In this document: positions 7,333 to 15,506 of the stretch, in pieces | How positions within the stretch are numbered: the first letter of the stretch is position 1 | How the letters are laid out: every line of letters starts with the position of its first letter | NCBI GenBank assembly: GCA_937919155.1 | Contig: CALFPM010000033.1 | Span: 1 to 34,732, forward strand | DNA length: 34,732 nucleotides | Origin: an uncultured Clostridia bacterium | GTDB lineage: Bacteria; Bacillota; Clostridia; Oscillospirales; Acutalibacteraceae | Direction: 5' to 3' | Made by a program: the position numbers and the translations under genes | The notes under the pieces: model-generated | Told to the model about the DNA's origin: nothing | Databases searched by the model: none | Seen by the model: the letters and a program-made list of their open reading frames with translations, nothing else

Positions 7333-7515
7333 TTATGCTTCCTTAACAACTACCTGCTTGCCGTTATAATAACCGCACTCGGGGCAAAGTCTGTGAGATC
7401 TCTTGAGCTCACCGCAGTTTGAGCACTTCTCGAGCTGAGGAGCGTTCATCTTCCATACGTTGGAGCGTCTCTTGTCTCTTCTGGTCTTAGAAACTCTTCT
7501 CTTGGGTACTGCCAT
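7333..7515 (-). CDS. rpmF: 50S ribosomal protein L32
   Basis: The 60-residue product has the L32 signature: MAVPKRRVSKTRRDKRRSN followed by a zinc ribbon with CSNC near residue 32 and CPEC near residue 45. L32 is a structural protein of the large ribosomal subunit and the zinc-binding (C+) form is seen here. A strong AAGGAGG lies just upstream (near 7524-7530). It follows the DUF177 gene, the conserved arrangement in most bacteria, and is closed by a terminator. Confidence 0.97.
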   Translation of the reverse strand: MAVPKRRVSKTRRDKRRSNVWKMNAPQLEKCSNCGELKRSHRLCPECGYYNGKQVVVKEA

Positions 7516-7568
7516 GCCTTAAGCACCTCCTTAATTTTGTGCTTTATTAAACCGTGAGGTTTGTTATT

Positions 7569-8063
7569 TTAGTTATCCAAAAGCTGTTGAAGTGCCGCCA
7601 ACCTGGGGTCAACGTCCTTCTTGCAGCTGCATGAATCCGTGTTCAGATCCTTACCGCACTTGAAGCAGAGTCCTTTGCAATCATCCTTGCAAAGAAACTT
7701 TGCAGGCAAATCAAGGAAAATATCCTCGGTTACCAGCGGGTCAAGGTCAAAACGAAGCTCGTTAACAAGCAAAAGCTCGTCATTCTTCTCATCATTGAGA
7801 TGAGTTACAAGGGTATGGAAAATATCAATCTGCAGCGGAACACTGATAGGCTTTGCGCATCGGTCACAGTTCATTTCAAGAACAAACTCCGCCTTTGCAT
7901 TAAGCTCCACAATGTCTGTGTAATTGCCCGCAGAACCGCTGACCTTTACGGGAGTTGTGAAAGGTCTTGTTCCGCTGAGCTCACAATCCGCAAGATCCAG
8001 TTCATAGCTGAACTCGCGCACCATGCCCTCATTATTAAAAATAGGCTCTAAATCCAATATCAT
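7569..8063 (-). CDS. DUF177 (YceD) family protein, rpmF partner
   Basis: A 164-residue acidic protein of the YceD/DUF177 family, which is linked to 23S rRNA accumulation and ribosome assembly. Markers are the central MNCDRC motif near residue 69, the acidic LDPLVTEDIFLDLPAKFLC stretch, and the cysteine-rich tail CKDDCKGLCFKCGKDLNTDSCSC. The ATG at 8063 is preferred to the TTG at 8066 because of AGGTG about 8 bases upstream. It is the first gene of the DUF177-rpmF operon and has an almost perfect promoter directly before it. Confidence 0.92.
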   Translation of the reverse strand: MILDLEPIFNNEGMVREFSYELDLADCELSGTRPFTTPVKVSGSAGNYTDIVELNAKAEFVLEMNCDRCAKPISVPLQIDIFHTLVTHLNDEKNDELLLVNELRFDLDPLVTEDIFLDLPAKFLCKDDCKGLCFKCGKDLNTDSCSCKKDVDPRLAALQQLLDN

Positions 8064-8093
8064 CAATTTTCACCTGAAAATCACGCACAAAAT

Positions 8094-8122
8094 ATTATAT
8101 AGGCTAAAGAATGATTTGTCAA
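8094..8122 (-). promoter_or_regulatory. Consensus sigma-A promoter for DUF177-rpmF
   Basis: Reading the minus strand, TTGACA (8122-8117) and TATAAT (8099-8094) are both perfect consensus boxes with a 17-base spacer. This is the strongest promoter in the window, as expected for a ribosomal protein operon. The -35 box lies only about 20 bases beyond the stop codon of the small P-loop gene. Confidence 0.93.
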
Positions 8123-8141
8123 CTAAATTTTTGATTTATAT

Positions 8142-8558
8142 TCAGATTTTTTCGCAGAATGTAAAAATTCTTTCGGGAAGGTCACTCTCATCACATGAAA
8201 TTGTGAATGTGATGTCCTGCTCTGAAAGCTTGCTGAGCTCTGCAACATTCTCAAGGAAGTTTGCAAGTGCTTCATAATCTCTGCCGCCGATCTTGAGAGT
8301 TGCGTCAACAAGAATGTCTGTTATGTCGTGGTCGCCTGCGATAACGCCGCAAAGGAAACCGTAGAATGCATCGTAACCCGATACTTTATAATGATCTGTT
8401 TCGATAAGTCTTGCTCTGTAGTTTACATCATAAGTGAGAAGTCTTTCTTTCTCAATGCAAACAACGTTGCCGTTTGACTTTTCAACTGCACCGTTTACAA
8501 GTTCGATGAGTCTCTTTGTCTTTCCTGAGCCTTTGTTACCGATAATAAGTTTTACCAT
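8142..8558 (-). CDS. Small P-loop NTPase
   Basis: The 138-residue protein opens with a clear Walker A motif, IIGNKGSGKTKRLI at residues 5-18, and continues with a short alpha/beta fold including ILVDATLKIG, where the aspartate could serve as Walker B. AGGAGG lies 8 bases before ATG 8558. Similar small proteins in clostridia are often labelled as PilT-like or general ATP-binding proteins, but there is no pilus context here and I would not assign motility. It follows pgi by 20 bases and so is probably cotranscribed with it. The biological role is unknown; the Walker A call is direct. Confidence 0.78.
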   Translation of the reverse strand: MVKLIIGNKGSGKTKRLIELVNGAVEKSNGNVVCIEKERLLTYDVNYRARLIETDHYKVSGYDAFYGFLCGVIAGDHDITDILVDATLKIGGRDYEALANFLENVAELSKLSEQDITFTISCDESDLPERIFTFCEKI

Positions 8559-8578
8559 TTTGAAGTCCTCCTGTGTGT

Positions 8579-9916
8579 TTATTTGAGTCTTGCTTCAAGT
8601 TCCTCTTTCTGAGCCTCGTAACCGGGCTTGCCGAGAAGAGCGAACATATTTTTCTTGTAGCTTTCAACGCCGGGCTGGTCAAAGGGATTAACCCCGAGAA
8701 TGTAGCCCGAAATACCGCAGGCCTTTTCAAAGAAATAAATCATCTGGCCGAGATGATATTCGTCCTGTCTGTCAATCTCAATAAGGATATTGGGAGCATC
8801 GCCGTCTGTATGAGCAAGAACGGTGCCTGCAAAAGCCTTGCTGTTAACATAATGAACGGTTTTGCCTGCCACAAAATTGAGACCGTCACCGTTAACATCA
8901 TCAAAATCAATCACAACATCCGTCTTGGGTTCGTTAACCCAGATTACGGTTTCAAACAGCTTGCGCTCACCCTCCTGGATGTACTGACCGAGTGAATGAA
9001 GGTCTGTTGAGAAAATTGCCGATGCGGGGAAAATACCCTTGTTTTCCTTGCCTTCGCTTTCGCCGTAAAGCTGCTTGAACCACTCGCACCAAAGAGTCAT
9101 TGAAGGTTCATAAGCTGCCATCATTTCAACCGATTTACCGCCGCGATAAAGGATATTTCTGATTGCGGCATATCTGTAGCAATCGTTTGCAAAAATATCT
9201 TCGTTTGCATAAGCTTCTCTTGCATCTGCGGCGCCCTGCATAAGTGCATCGATATCAATGCCTGCAACTGCGATGGGAAGAAGACCGACTGCGGTGAGAA
9301 CTGAATATCTGCCGCCTACATCATCGGGAACAACGAATGTTTTGTATCCCTCTGCGTCAGCAAGTGCTTTGAGCGCACCTCTTGACTTGTCGGTGGTAAC
9401 ATAAATTCTCTTTGCCGCTTCTTCCTTGCCGTATTTTTCTTCAGCAAGTTTCTTGAAGATACGGAAAGCAATAGCTGTTTCCGTTGTTGTGCCTGACTTT
9501 GAAATAACGTTGATTGAAAAATCCTTACCGTCAATAAGCTGCTTGAGTTCCGCAACAGAAGCAGAGCTGATTGTGTTACCGCCGAAATAAATATCGGGAG
9601 TATCCTTTTTGATAAGGTTATAGTTGTTTGACTTAACAAACTCGATTGCAGCTCTTGCACCGAGATATGAGCCGCCGATGCCGAGAACAACAAGAACCTC
9701 TGAGTCCTTTTTGATTTTCTCTGCGCACTCTTTAATCTGAGCAAATTCTGCTTTATCGTAATTTACGGGAAGGTCAATCCAGCCGAGAAAATCGTTGCCG
9801 AGACCTGTTCCCTCGTGAAGCATTGCGTGAGCTTTGGAAACCTCTGCCTGCATTGCCTCAAGCTTTTCTTTGCAAGCATAATCGCCTGCGTATTTGAGAT
9901 TAAGTTTTAATGCCAT
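8579..9916 (-). CDS. pgi: Glucose-6-phosphate isomerase
   Basis: This 445-residue cytoplasmic enzyme interconverts glucose 6-phosphate and fructose 6-phosphate in glycolysis and gluconeogenesis. Family motifs are easy to see: VLGIGGSYLGARAAIEF, SKSGTTTETAIAFRIFKK (phosphate-binding loop), GGRYSVLTAVGLLPIAVAG, and the IFSTDLHSLGQYIQEG segment with the catalytic histidine region. The length fits the shorter bacterial/Firmicutes form. ATG 9916 (MALKLN) is preferred to the GTG at 9928, though the ribosome site is weak for both. A good promoter precedes it and the small P-loop gene follows. Confidence 0.96.
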   Translation of the reverse strand: MALKLNLKYAGDYACKEKLEAMQAEVSKAHAMLHEGTGLGNDFLGWIDLPVNYDKAEFAQIKECAEKIKKDSEVLVVLGIGGSYLGARAAIEFVKSNNYNLIKKDTPDIYFGGNTISSASVAELKQLIDGKDFSINVISKSGTTTETAIAFRIFKKLAEEKYGKEEAAKRIYVTTDKSRGALKALADAEGYKTFVVPDDVGGRYSVLTAVGLLPIAVAGIDIDALMQGAADAREAYANEDIFANDCYRYAAIRNILYRGGKSVEMMAAYEPSMTLWCEWFKQLYGESEGKENKGIFPASAIFSTDLHSLGQYIQEGERKLFETVIWVNEPKTDVVIDFDDVNGDGLNFVAGKTVHYVNSKAFAGTVLAHTDGDAPNILIEIDRQDEYHLGQMIYFFEKACGISGYILGVNPFDQPGVESYKKNMFALLGKPGYEAQKEELEARLK

Positions 9917-9961
9917 CTCTTTCTGCACCCCTACTATAAAACGCTTGAAGTTATTTAATAT

Positions 9962-9990
9962 ATTTTACCCTATTCCGCCATTGATTGCAA
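9962..9990 (-). promoter_or_regulatory. Sigma-A promoter for pgi
   Basis: On the minus strand TTGCAA (9990-9985) and TAAAAT (9967-9962) are spaced by exactly 17 bases, about 45 bases before the pgi start. The rest of 9991-10099 is AT-rich; I see no gene in it. Confidence 0.75.
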
Positions 9991-10099
9991 CAGAAAAAAG
10001 CAAATTTTATAAGAAAAATTTGAAAAGGGTGCAATTTTTTTGAATTATTCTTTTGTTATATATATTTTAGCATATTTCATTGCATATTGCAAACATAAT

Positions 10100-11260
10100 T
10101 TAGCTTGCAACGGCACGAAGAATACGAGTGAAAACAATAATAAATGTGAGGGGTTTGATTTCCTCGGGCGCGGTCAGTTTGTATTTGCCCAGCACTTCGT
10201 CACCCAAAGTAAATGTTACAGTTCCCAGAACCTGACCTTTCTCAACAGGTGCGGCAACGGAAGCGGCAAGGTCTATGGTGCGGATAATTTCTTCCTCTTT
10301 CCCCTTTCGGATAAGCACAGGCTGAATCTTCTCCATTTGCGGTGTTATCTTTTCCGCAACTCCGTTAATCACTGCCACATCGGGAACGGCTGATGAATCA
10401 ACCTGCGGAGTGACCGTTGCATAGTTTGCAAATCCCCAGTTGAGCATTGCTTTTGCCGTTTCAAATCTGTCTGAGCTGTTTTCACTGCCCATAACAACGG
10501 CAACAAGGTGAGTTCCCTCGCGCATTGCACTTGCTGAAACGCAGCACCCTGCCTTTGAAGTTGTGCCCGTTTTGAGCCCTGTTGTGCCCTCATAGAAGCG
10601 TACCAGCTTATTCGTATTCACAAGCTCCGTCTGACCCTCGCGCAGAGAATCCATCCATATTGTGGTGTAATTAACAATCAAATCATGTTTGAGCAATTCT
10701 CTTGACATTATTGCAACATCCATTGCAGTTGTCAGGTGATTTTCAGTGGTGTCGTCAAGACCTGTGCAGTTTTCAAAATTCGTGTTTGTCATTCCGAGTT
10801 GTTTTGCCCTTTCGTTGAGCAGATTCACAAACGCCTCATCACTGCCTGCTATGTATTCACCCAATGCGGTGCAGGCATCGTTTGCGCTGTAAACCGCCGT
10901 TGCTTTCAGCAAATCGTCAACGCTCATCTGCTCGCCCTCTTTGAGCCAGATTTGCGAGCCGCCTTTTGCCGCCGCAGTTGCTGAAACCGTAACCATATCA
11001 CTCAGTGCAATTCTGCCCTCATCAATAGACTCTGTGATAAGCAGCAGGGGCATAATTTTTGTTACCGATGCAGGATAAAGACGCTGATTTTCGTTGTGTT
11101 TCATCAGCACTTTTCCTGTGGATACATCCATCAGCACCGCCGCCTTGGCTTTGATTTCAACAGGCGGTGTTTCCTCTGCCGCCCGCGAATAAACACCGCA
11201 GCAGGCAACGATTACAACGGCCATAATAACCAAAACTGCAGATTTGAGCATTTTTTTCAT
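10100..11260 (-). CDS. D-alanyl-D-alanine carboxypeptidase (PBP5/DacF-like)
   Basis: This 386-residue exported serine peptidase trims the terminal D-alanine of peptidoglycan stem peptides. It has an N-terminal signal sequence (MKKMLKSAVLVIMAVVIVACC), the active-site SVTK tetrad in YPASVTKIMPLLL near residue 67, SAND (SxN motif) near residue 128, and the KTG motif in GLKTGTTSKAGCC. A C-terminal PBP5 beta domain follows and the last residues, LTFIIVFTRILRAVAS, resemble an amphipathic membrane-associating tail. ATG 11260 is set by AAAGGAGAG; the 14 residues upstream are ignored. It is divergently arranged with mtaB. In a spore former it could serve vegetative wall or spore cortex; the sequence does not decide between them. 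Confidence 0.93.
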   Translation of the reverse strand: MKKMLKSAVLVIMAVVIVACCGVYSRAAEETPPVEIKAKAAVLMDVSTGKVLMKHNENQRLYPASVTKIMPLLLITESIDEGRIALSDMVTVSATAAAKGGSQIWLKEGEQMSVDDLLKATAVYSANDACTALGEYIAGSDEAFVNLLNERAKQLGMTNTNFENCTGLDDTTENHLTTAMDVAIMSRELLKHDLIVNYTTIWMDSLREGQTELVNTNKLVRFYEGTTGLKTGTTSKAGCCVSASAMREGTHLVAVVMGSENSSDRFETAKAMLNWGFANYATVTPQVDSSAVPDVAVINGVAEKITPQMEKIQPVLIRKGKEEEIIRTIDLAASVAAPVEKGQVLGTVTFTLGDEVLGKYKLTAPEEIKPLTFIIVFTRILRAVAS

Positions 11261-11301
11261 ATTAATCTCTCCTTTCTGCACAATATATGAAATTAATATC
11301 A

Positions 11302-11330
11302 TTGATTATCACCGATTTTTCTGTTATAAT
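11302..11330 (+). promoter_or_regulatory. Sigma-A promoter for mtaB
   Basis: TTGATT (11302-11307) and a perfect TATAAT (11325-11330) are separated by 17 bases. The expected start near 11337 leaves a leader of only about 9 bases before ATG 11346, with a weak GGGTG as ribosome site, so mtaB may be translated from a near-leaderless message. Confidence 0.85.
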
Positions 11331-11345
11331 GACACGGGTGATAAA

Positions 11346-12626
11346 ATGAAAGTTGCATTCCATACTCTCGGCTGCAAAGTTAATCAATATGAATCACAGG
11401 CAATGGCACAAAGCCTCGAAAAACAGGGCTTTATTATTGTTGACCCTGCAGACGAAGCAGATATTTATGTTATAAATTCCTGCACGGTAACTGCAGAAAG
11501 TGACCGAAAAACAAGGCAGGCCGTGCGCAAATTCAAAAAACTCCATCCTGACAGTATTGTTGTGCTTACAGGATGCATGACTCAGGCATTCCCCGAATAC
11601 GGTGAAAAGCTTGATGAAGCAGACATTGTAATCGGCAACAAAAGCAACAGGCTGTTGGGTGAATACATCAATCAGTTCATCAACGGAAGCGGCAGAATTT
11701 TTGCCGTTGACCTGCACAAAACAGGCGACCCGTTTGCAGGTGACACCATAAGCACATTCAGAGAAAGAACAAGAGCAAGCGTTAAAATTGAGGACGGCTG
11801 CAACAGATTTTGTTCCTATTGCATTATTCCGTATGCCAGAGGCAGAGTACGCTCCAAGCCCCTCGATGAACTGAAAAAAGAGATTGCGGAACTTGAGAAA
11901 AACGGCTTTTCCGAAATTGTGCTTGTTGGCATCAATCTTTCCGCTTACGGCATGGGTACAGACAAAAATATTGTTGATGCGGTTAAGCTTGCGGCATCCT
12001 TTGACGGGATAAAAAGAGTCCGTCTCGGTTCACTTGAGCCTGACCACATCACAGACGAAATCATTGACGGACTTTCCGAAATCCCCGAATTCTGTCCTCA
12101 GTTTCATATCTCTCTTCAAAGCGGCTGCGATGCAACGCTGAAAAGAATGAATCGCCATTATGACAGCGCTGAATATTATTCTCTTTGCCAAAAACTGCGC
12201 AAAGCATTTGATAACACGACCCTGACAACAGATGTTATGGTTGGCTTCCCCGGTGAAACTGAAGAAGATTTTAAAAAATCCCTTGAATTTGTTAAAAAGG
12301 TCGGGTTTGAAAAAGTTCACGTTTTCCCCTATTCAATAAGACCCGGTACACCCGCCGCAAAAATGGAAAATCAGCTTGAGAAAAGCGAAAAAGAAAGACG
12401 GGCGGCAATTATGAGTACCGCCGCAGAGGAAATCCGCAAAAACTTCCTTGAAAGCCAAATCGGTAAAACTCTTGAGGTGCTTATTGAAGAATATCACGGC
12501 GGATATGCACAGGGATTCACCAAAAATTACACACCTGTCAAAATAGCCTGTGAAGAAAATCTTCATGGCATAATAAAAGCTAAAATCACCGCTGTTGACG
12601 GCGATTTTTGCATAGGGAAAATATAA
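11346..12626 (+). CDS. mtaB: tRNA t6A37 methylthiotransferase MtaB
   Basis: The 426-residue radical-SAM enzyme adds the methylthio group to N6-threonylcarbamoyladenosine 37 of tRNA. The N-terminal UPF0004 domain carries cluster cysteines in LGCKVNQYESQ, NSCTVTAESDRKTRQ and LTGCMTQ; the radical-SAM CxxxCxxC motif is in EDGCNRFCSYCIIPYARGR near residue 155; a C-terminal TRAM-like RNA-binding region follows. CKVNQYES and CTVTAESDRKTRQ distinguish MtaB from MiaB and RimO. The start at 11346 sits just behind a strong promoter; the longer frame from 11244 would begin upstream of it. It forms its own transcription unit. Confidence 0.94.
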   Translation: MKVAFHTLGCKVNQYESQAMAQSLEKQGFIIVDPADEADIYVINSCTVTAESDRKTRQAVRKFKKLHPDSIVVLTGCMTQAFPEYGEKLDEADIVIGNKSNRLLGEYINQFINGSGRIFAVDLHKTGDPFAGDTISTFRERTRASVKIEDGCNRFCSYCIIPYARGRVRSKPLDELKKEIAELEKNGFSEIVLVGINLSAYGMGTDKNIVDAVKLAASFDGIKRVRLGSLEPDHITDEIIDGLSEIPEFCPQFHISLQSGCDATLKRMNRHYDSAEYYSLCQKLRKAFDNTTLTTDVMVGFPGETEEDFKKSLEFVKKVGFEKVHVFPYSIRPGTPAAKMENQLEKSEKERRAAIMSTAAEEIRKNFLESQIGKTLEVLIEEYHGGYAQGFTKNYTPVKIACEENLHGIIKAKITAVDGDFCIGKI

Positions 12627-12630
12627 ATTT

Positions 12631-12666
12631 ATGCGGTGCTGCTTTTGGCGGCACCGCATTTTTTAA
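12631..12666. terminator. Terminator between convergent mtaB and spoVAF-like genes
   Basis: ATGCGGTGC (12631-12639) pairs with GCACCGCAT (12651-12659), followed by a T-run (12660-12666) on the plus strand. On the minus strand the downstream tract is only moderately T-rich, so it works best for mtaB. The stop codon of the SpoVAF-like gene lies at 12663-12665. Confidence 0.85.
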
Positions 12667-14084
12667 TTTTTGCTTTTGTTCAACGGTTTTCTGAGGAGAA
12701 GGCTCACAAGAGCCTTGCCGTTAAAAGGCACGAGAGGATAAAGATAACACTGTCCTGTCACTGTGCGTGTCGAGGCTATTTCGATAACAATAATCAGTAT
12801 ACCTGCCGCAAAACCCCACACGTTGAAAAGAGCCGTTAATCCTATGAGCATCATTCTGAAAAGCTTGAAGGCATAGCCAAGTTCAAAGCTGGGCTGAGCA
12901 AAATTCGTCATCGCAACAAATGCCATATAAAGCACAACCTCAGACACAAACCAACCTGCATTCACCGCAAATTCTCCAAGCACCAGTGCGCCGATAACTC
13001 CGAATGAGCCACTGAGAGATTGGGGCGTGTTGATTGAGGCAAGGCGGATTGCATCAATCACAAGCTCAACTATGAAAAGCTGCGCCACAATCGGAAGGCT
13101 GTTCGGTTCTTCTATTCTTATGAAATCAAGCCAGGGCGGAATATATTCCGGGTTCTGCACAAGCAGAAACCACACGGGAATCAGGAGCATTGTCATTGCA
13201 AAAATCAGCATACGCACAATGCGCATATATGAGCCGATAACAGGCGACATATAATAATCATTGGTGTCCTGCAAAAAATCAAAAATGCCCGAAGGGATAA
13301 TCATTGCCGCAGGTGAATTGTCAATAATAACAACCATGCTGCCCTCAAGCACGCTTGCAGCGGCGGCATCGGGTCGCTCCGTGTAGCGCACCTTCGGGAA
13401 AGGATTGAACCATTGCTTCGGCACAAGGCAGTCAATAAGACTCTGATGGCTCATTGTCAGCGAATTTATTGACACCGCATCAATCTTTTTTCGCAAAGCC
13501 TTCAGCATTTTTTCATTGACTCTGCCTTTCATAAAGCATATTGCCACATCGGTTTTTGATTTTTCACCTACCGTGTGAATCTCCATTGTCAGTGACGTGT
13601 CCCTGATTCTTCGGCGGATGAGAGCAGTGTTGAACACAAGTGTTTCCACAAATCCATCGTGAGGACCCCTCAGCACCCTGTCATTTTCAGGCTCGCCAAC
13701 CGAGCGGGCGGGATATGTCCTTGCATCAATTATAATTGCTTCGGAATAACCCTCAACCAGCATTGCAACGGCACCCGAAAGCACCGCCCTGACCAAATCA
13801 TCAACCTTTGAAACCACATCGGTTTCCACATATGGAATAAAATTATTTGCAAAGTCTCTTGTTGTGCGGCAACTTTTGAGGGTCTTTTCATCCGCTTTCA
13901 TAAAGTACGCCATAGTTTTTGCCATCGTTTCATCCTTGCAAAAACCGTCAACAAAATATATTTTTGAGTTCAGCTTACTTATTTTTATTTCTCTGCCCAC
14001 AAGGTCAAAACTTTCTTTGATTCTGAATTCCGAGTCCAGCATTGAAACATTAAGCCAATAATTATCCGATAAAATTTTATCCAT
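12663..14084 (-). CDS. spoVAF: SpoVAF/GerA-family spore germination protein
   Basis: A 473-residue membrane protein of the GerA/SpoVAF family. The N-terminal half is soluble and contains the family segments IIIDARTYPARSVGEPEND and RVLRGPHDGFVETLVFNTAL followed by IRRRIRDTSL; about residue 280 onward holds five or six helices, with the conserved loop ASINTPQSLSGSFGVIGALVLG. The EPENDRVLRG form and lack of a long N-terminal extension point to SpoVAF, which with FigP/YqhR-type partners can amplify germinant signalling, rather than to a nutrient-receptor A subunit. There are no adjacent B and C subunits and no spoVA genes, so it is an orphan here. A GGGGGA ribosome site lies 6 bases upstream of ATG 14084. 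Confidence 0.85.
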   Translation of the reverse strand: MDKILSDNYWLNVSMLDSEFRIKESFDLVGREIKISKLNSKIYFVDGFCKDETMAKTMAYFMKADEKTLKSCRTTRDFANNFIPYVETDVVSKVDDLVRAVLSGAVAMLVEGYSEAIIIDARTYPARSVGEPENDRVLRGPHDGFVETLVFNTALIRRRIRDTSLTMEIHTVGEKSKTDVAICFMKGRVNEKMLKALRKKIDAVSINSLTMSHQSLIDCLVPKQWFNPFPKVRYTERPDAAAASVLEGSMVVIIDNSPAAMIIPSGIFDFLQDTNDYYMSPVIGSYMRIVRMLIFAMTMLLIPVWFLLVQNPEYIPPWLDFIRIEEPNSLPIVAQLFIVELVIDAIRLASINTPQSLSGSFGVIGALVLGEFAVNAGWFVSEVVLYMAFVAMTNFAQPSFELGYAFKLFRMMLIGLTALFNVWGFAAGILIIVIEIASTRTVTGQCYLYPLVPFNGKALVSLLLRKPLNKSKN

Positions 14085-14103
14085 TTACATTCCCCCGATA
14101 CAG

Positions 14104-14134
14104 AAAAAACGGTGACACTTATCTGTCACCGTTT
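14104..14134 (-). terminator. Rho-independent terminator after the SpoIID-PG-binding gene
   Basis: AAACGGTGACA (14107-14117) pairs with TGTCACCGTTT (14124-14134) around a 6-base loop; on the minus strand the hairpin runs into TTTTTT (14109-14104). Only about 20 bases remain before the SpoVAF-like start, so that gene either depends on read-through or has a promoter overlapping this hairpin. Confidence 0.9.
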
Positions 14135-14150
14135 ATTATTTGCCGATTAT

Positions 14151-15497
14151 TTATCTGTATTCATTATACAGATTAACTATGGCATTCCATGTCAGAGGAC
14201 CAACCGCACCCGTCTGGGGCAGACCCGACAATTTTTGCACCGCTGTTACCGCACCTTTGGTGGCATTTCCGTAAATACCGTCAACCGTTATCAAAGGCAC
14301 CGCTCTGTTATTCTGAGCAATCGTCCTCAGGAATGTCTGAAGCTGGGTCACAACATTGCCGCTTGCACCTGTTGTGACCGTGTATCCGGGATAAAGCAAG
14401 GATGAATATGAGCGATATTCATCGGGCAGAGAATTGAGAATTCCGTAATATGCATCCTGCAGTGCATTCCAAGTTGCTCTGCCAACTATGCCGTCCGCCG
14501 TCAGACCGTATTCACGCTGAAAGGCACGCACCGCGTTCTCTGTTTCAGAGCCGAAAATTCCGTCAACAGTAATCTGCGGCAACCTGTCATTGAAAAAGCC
14601 AATAAAGTTGAGATAGTACTGAATAGTTCTCACATCATTGCCGCGGCTTCCCCGTCTGAGCACTTCACTGAAAATTCTGTCCACTTCGCTGATTGTTATG
14701 CCCTCAGAATAAAGCTCCGATACTTTTTTGACAGCATTGTAAATCTGCTTGATTCTGTACCAGGTTGACTTGCCCACAATGCCGTCAGGAGCAAGATTGA
14801 ATATTCTCTGAAATTGCTGAACTGCCGCTCTTGTTGATGCATCAAAAATGCCGTTTGTGTCGGGAATTGACGGAATCGAGGGATAATTGCGCCTGATTCT
14901 GTTCAGCTGACGCTGAATTGTGCGCACATCCTCGCCGTTTGAGCCAAGCCGCAAAAGCACACCAGGATAGGTTTCCGGCACATTTTTCACAGGCGCATTG
15001 CGGACTATGTTCACATCGTTTCCGTAGTAATTCTGCAAAATCTGATAAGGTGTTCTGCCTTGATTTGCAAGTGTCACCGTCCCCCACTGTGAAAGTCCTC
15101 GGCAGGTTACGCTTCTGCCGTCACAATACTCGGTGAAATAGGGCTGAATCTGGTTACCCTTGGTAACATAATCATTGAAAAGTTCATCCACAATACGGGC
15201 AACATTCGTGAAAATTTCTCTGCCGTCAACATAAGCCTGGTCATAAGATGTTGAGTTGGTGATATCAAAATTATATCCTCTGCTGCGATAATATTCCGTG
15301 AAAATTCTGTTGAGCGCAAAGGACACCTGAGCATAAACATTGGCTCTTATTGCATTTTCGGGCCAAGTAGGATAAATCTCACTTGACGCCACATTTTTTA
15401 TATACTCGGTGAACGGCACCCTCACATTCCGTGCATTTGAATTCGGTGTGCCAAGATGCACGGTTATATACTCGGGAATTACTGGTGTTACAGCCAT
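14151..15497 (-). CDS. SpoIID-domain protein with three peptidoglycan-binding domains
   Basis: In this 448-residue protein, residues about 28-165 resemble SpoIID/LytB, the lytic transglycosylase of spore engulfment: VPFTEYIKNVASSEIYPTWP aligns with the region holding SpoIID's catalytic glutamate (E40 here), and GLSQWGTVTLANQGRTPYQI is the conserved SQxG...ILxxYY block. Three PG_binding_1 repeats follow at roughly 182-252, 285-355 and 372-445, each ending in a DGIVG or TGAVG turn plus TWxxI/L. No signal peptide or membrane helix is visible, so it would be made in the cytoplasm, possibly the mother cell. AGGAGG overlaps the stop of the upstream gene, 9 bases away, implying translational coupling. 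It is probably a spore-cortex or coat protein; enzyme activity is uncertain. Confidence 0.83.
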   Translation of the reverse strand: MAVTPVIPEYITVHLGTPNSNARNVRVPFTEYIKNVASSEIYPTWPENAIRANVYAQVSFALNRIFTEYYRSRGYNFDITNSTSYDQAYVDGREIFTNVARIVDELFNDYVTKGNQIQPYFTEYCDGRSVTCRGLSQWGTVTLANQGRTPYQILQNYYGNDVNIVRNAPVKNVPETYPGVLLRLGSNGEDVRTIQRQLNRIRRNYPSIPSIPDTNGIFDASTRAAVQQFQRIFNLAPDGIVGKSTWYRIKQIYNAVKKVSELYSEGITISEVDRIFSEVLRRGSRGNDVRTIQYYLNFIGFFNDRLPQITVDGIFGSETENAVRAFQREYGLTADGIVGRATWNALQDAYYGILNSLPDEYRSYSSLLYPGYTVTTGASGNVVTQLQTFLRTIAQNNRAVPLITVDGIYGNATKGAVTAVQKLSGLPQTGAVGPLTWNAIVNLYNEYR

Positions 15498-15506
15498 ATT
15501 CTCCTC

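Noticed and set aside
8573..8995. 140-codon plus-strand open frame inside pgi
   Set aside because: It is antisense to the conserved C-terminal coding region of pgi and shows no family or ribosome site.
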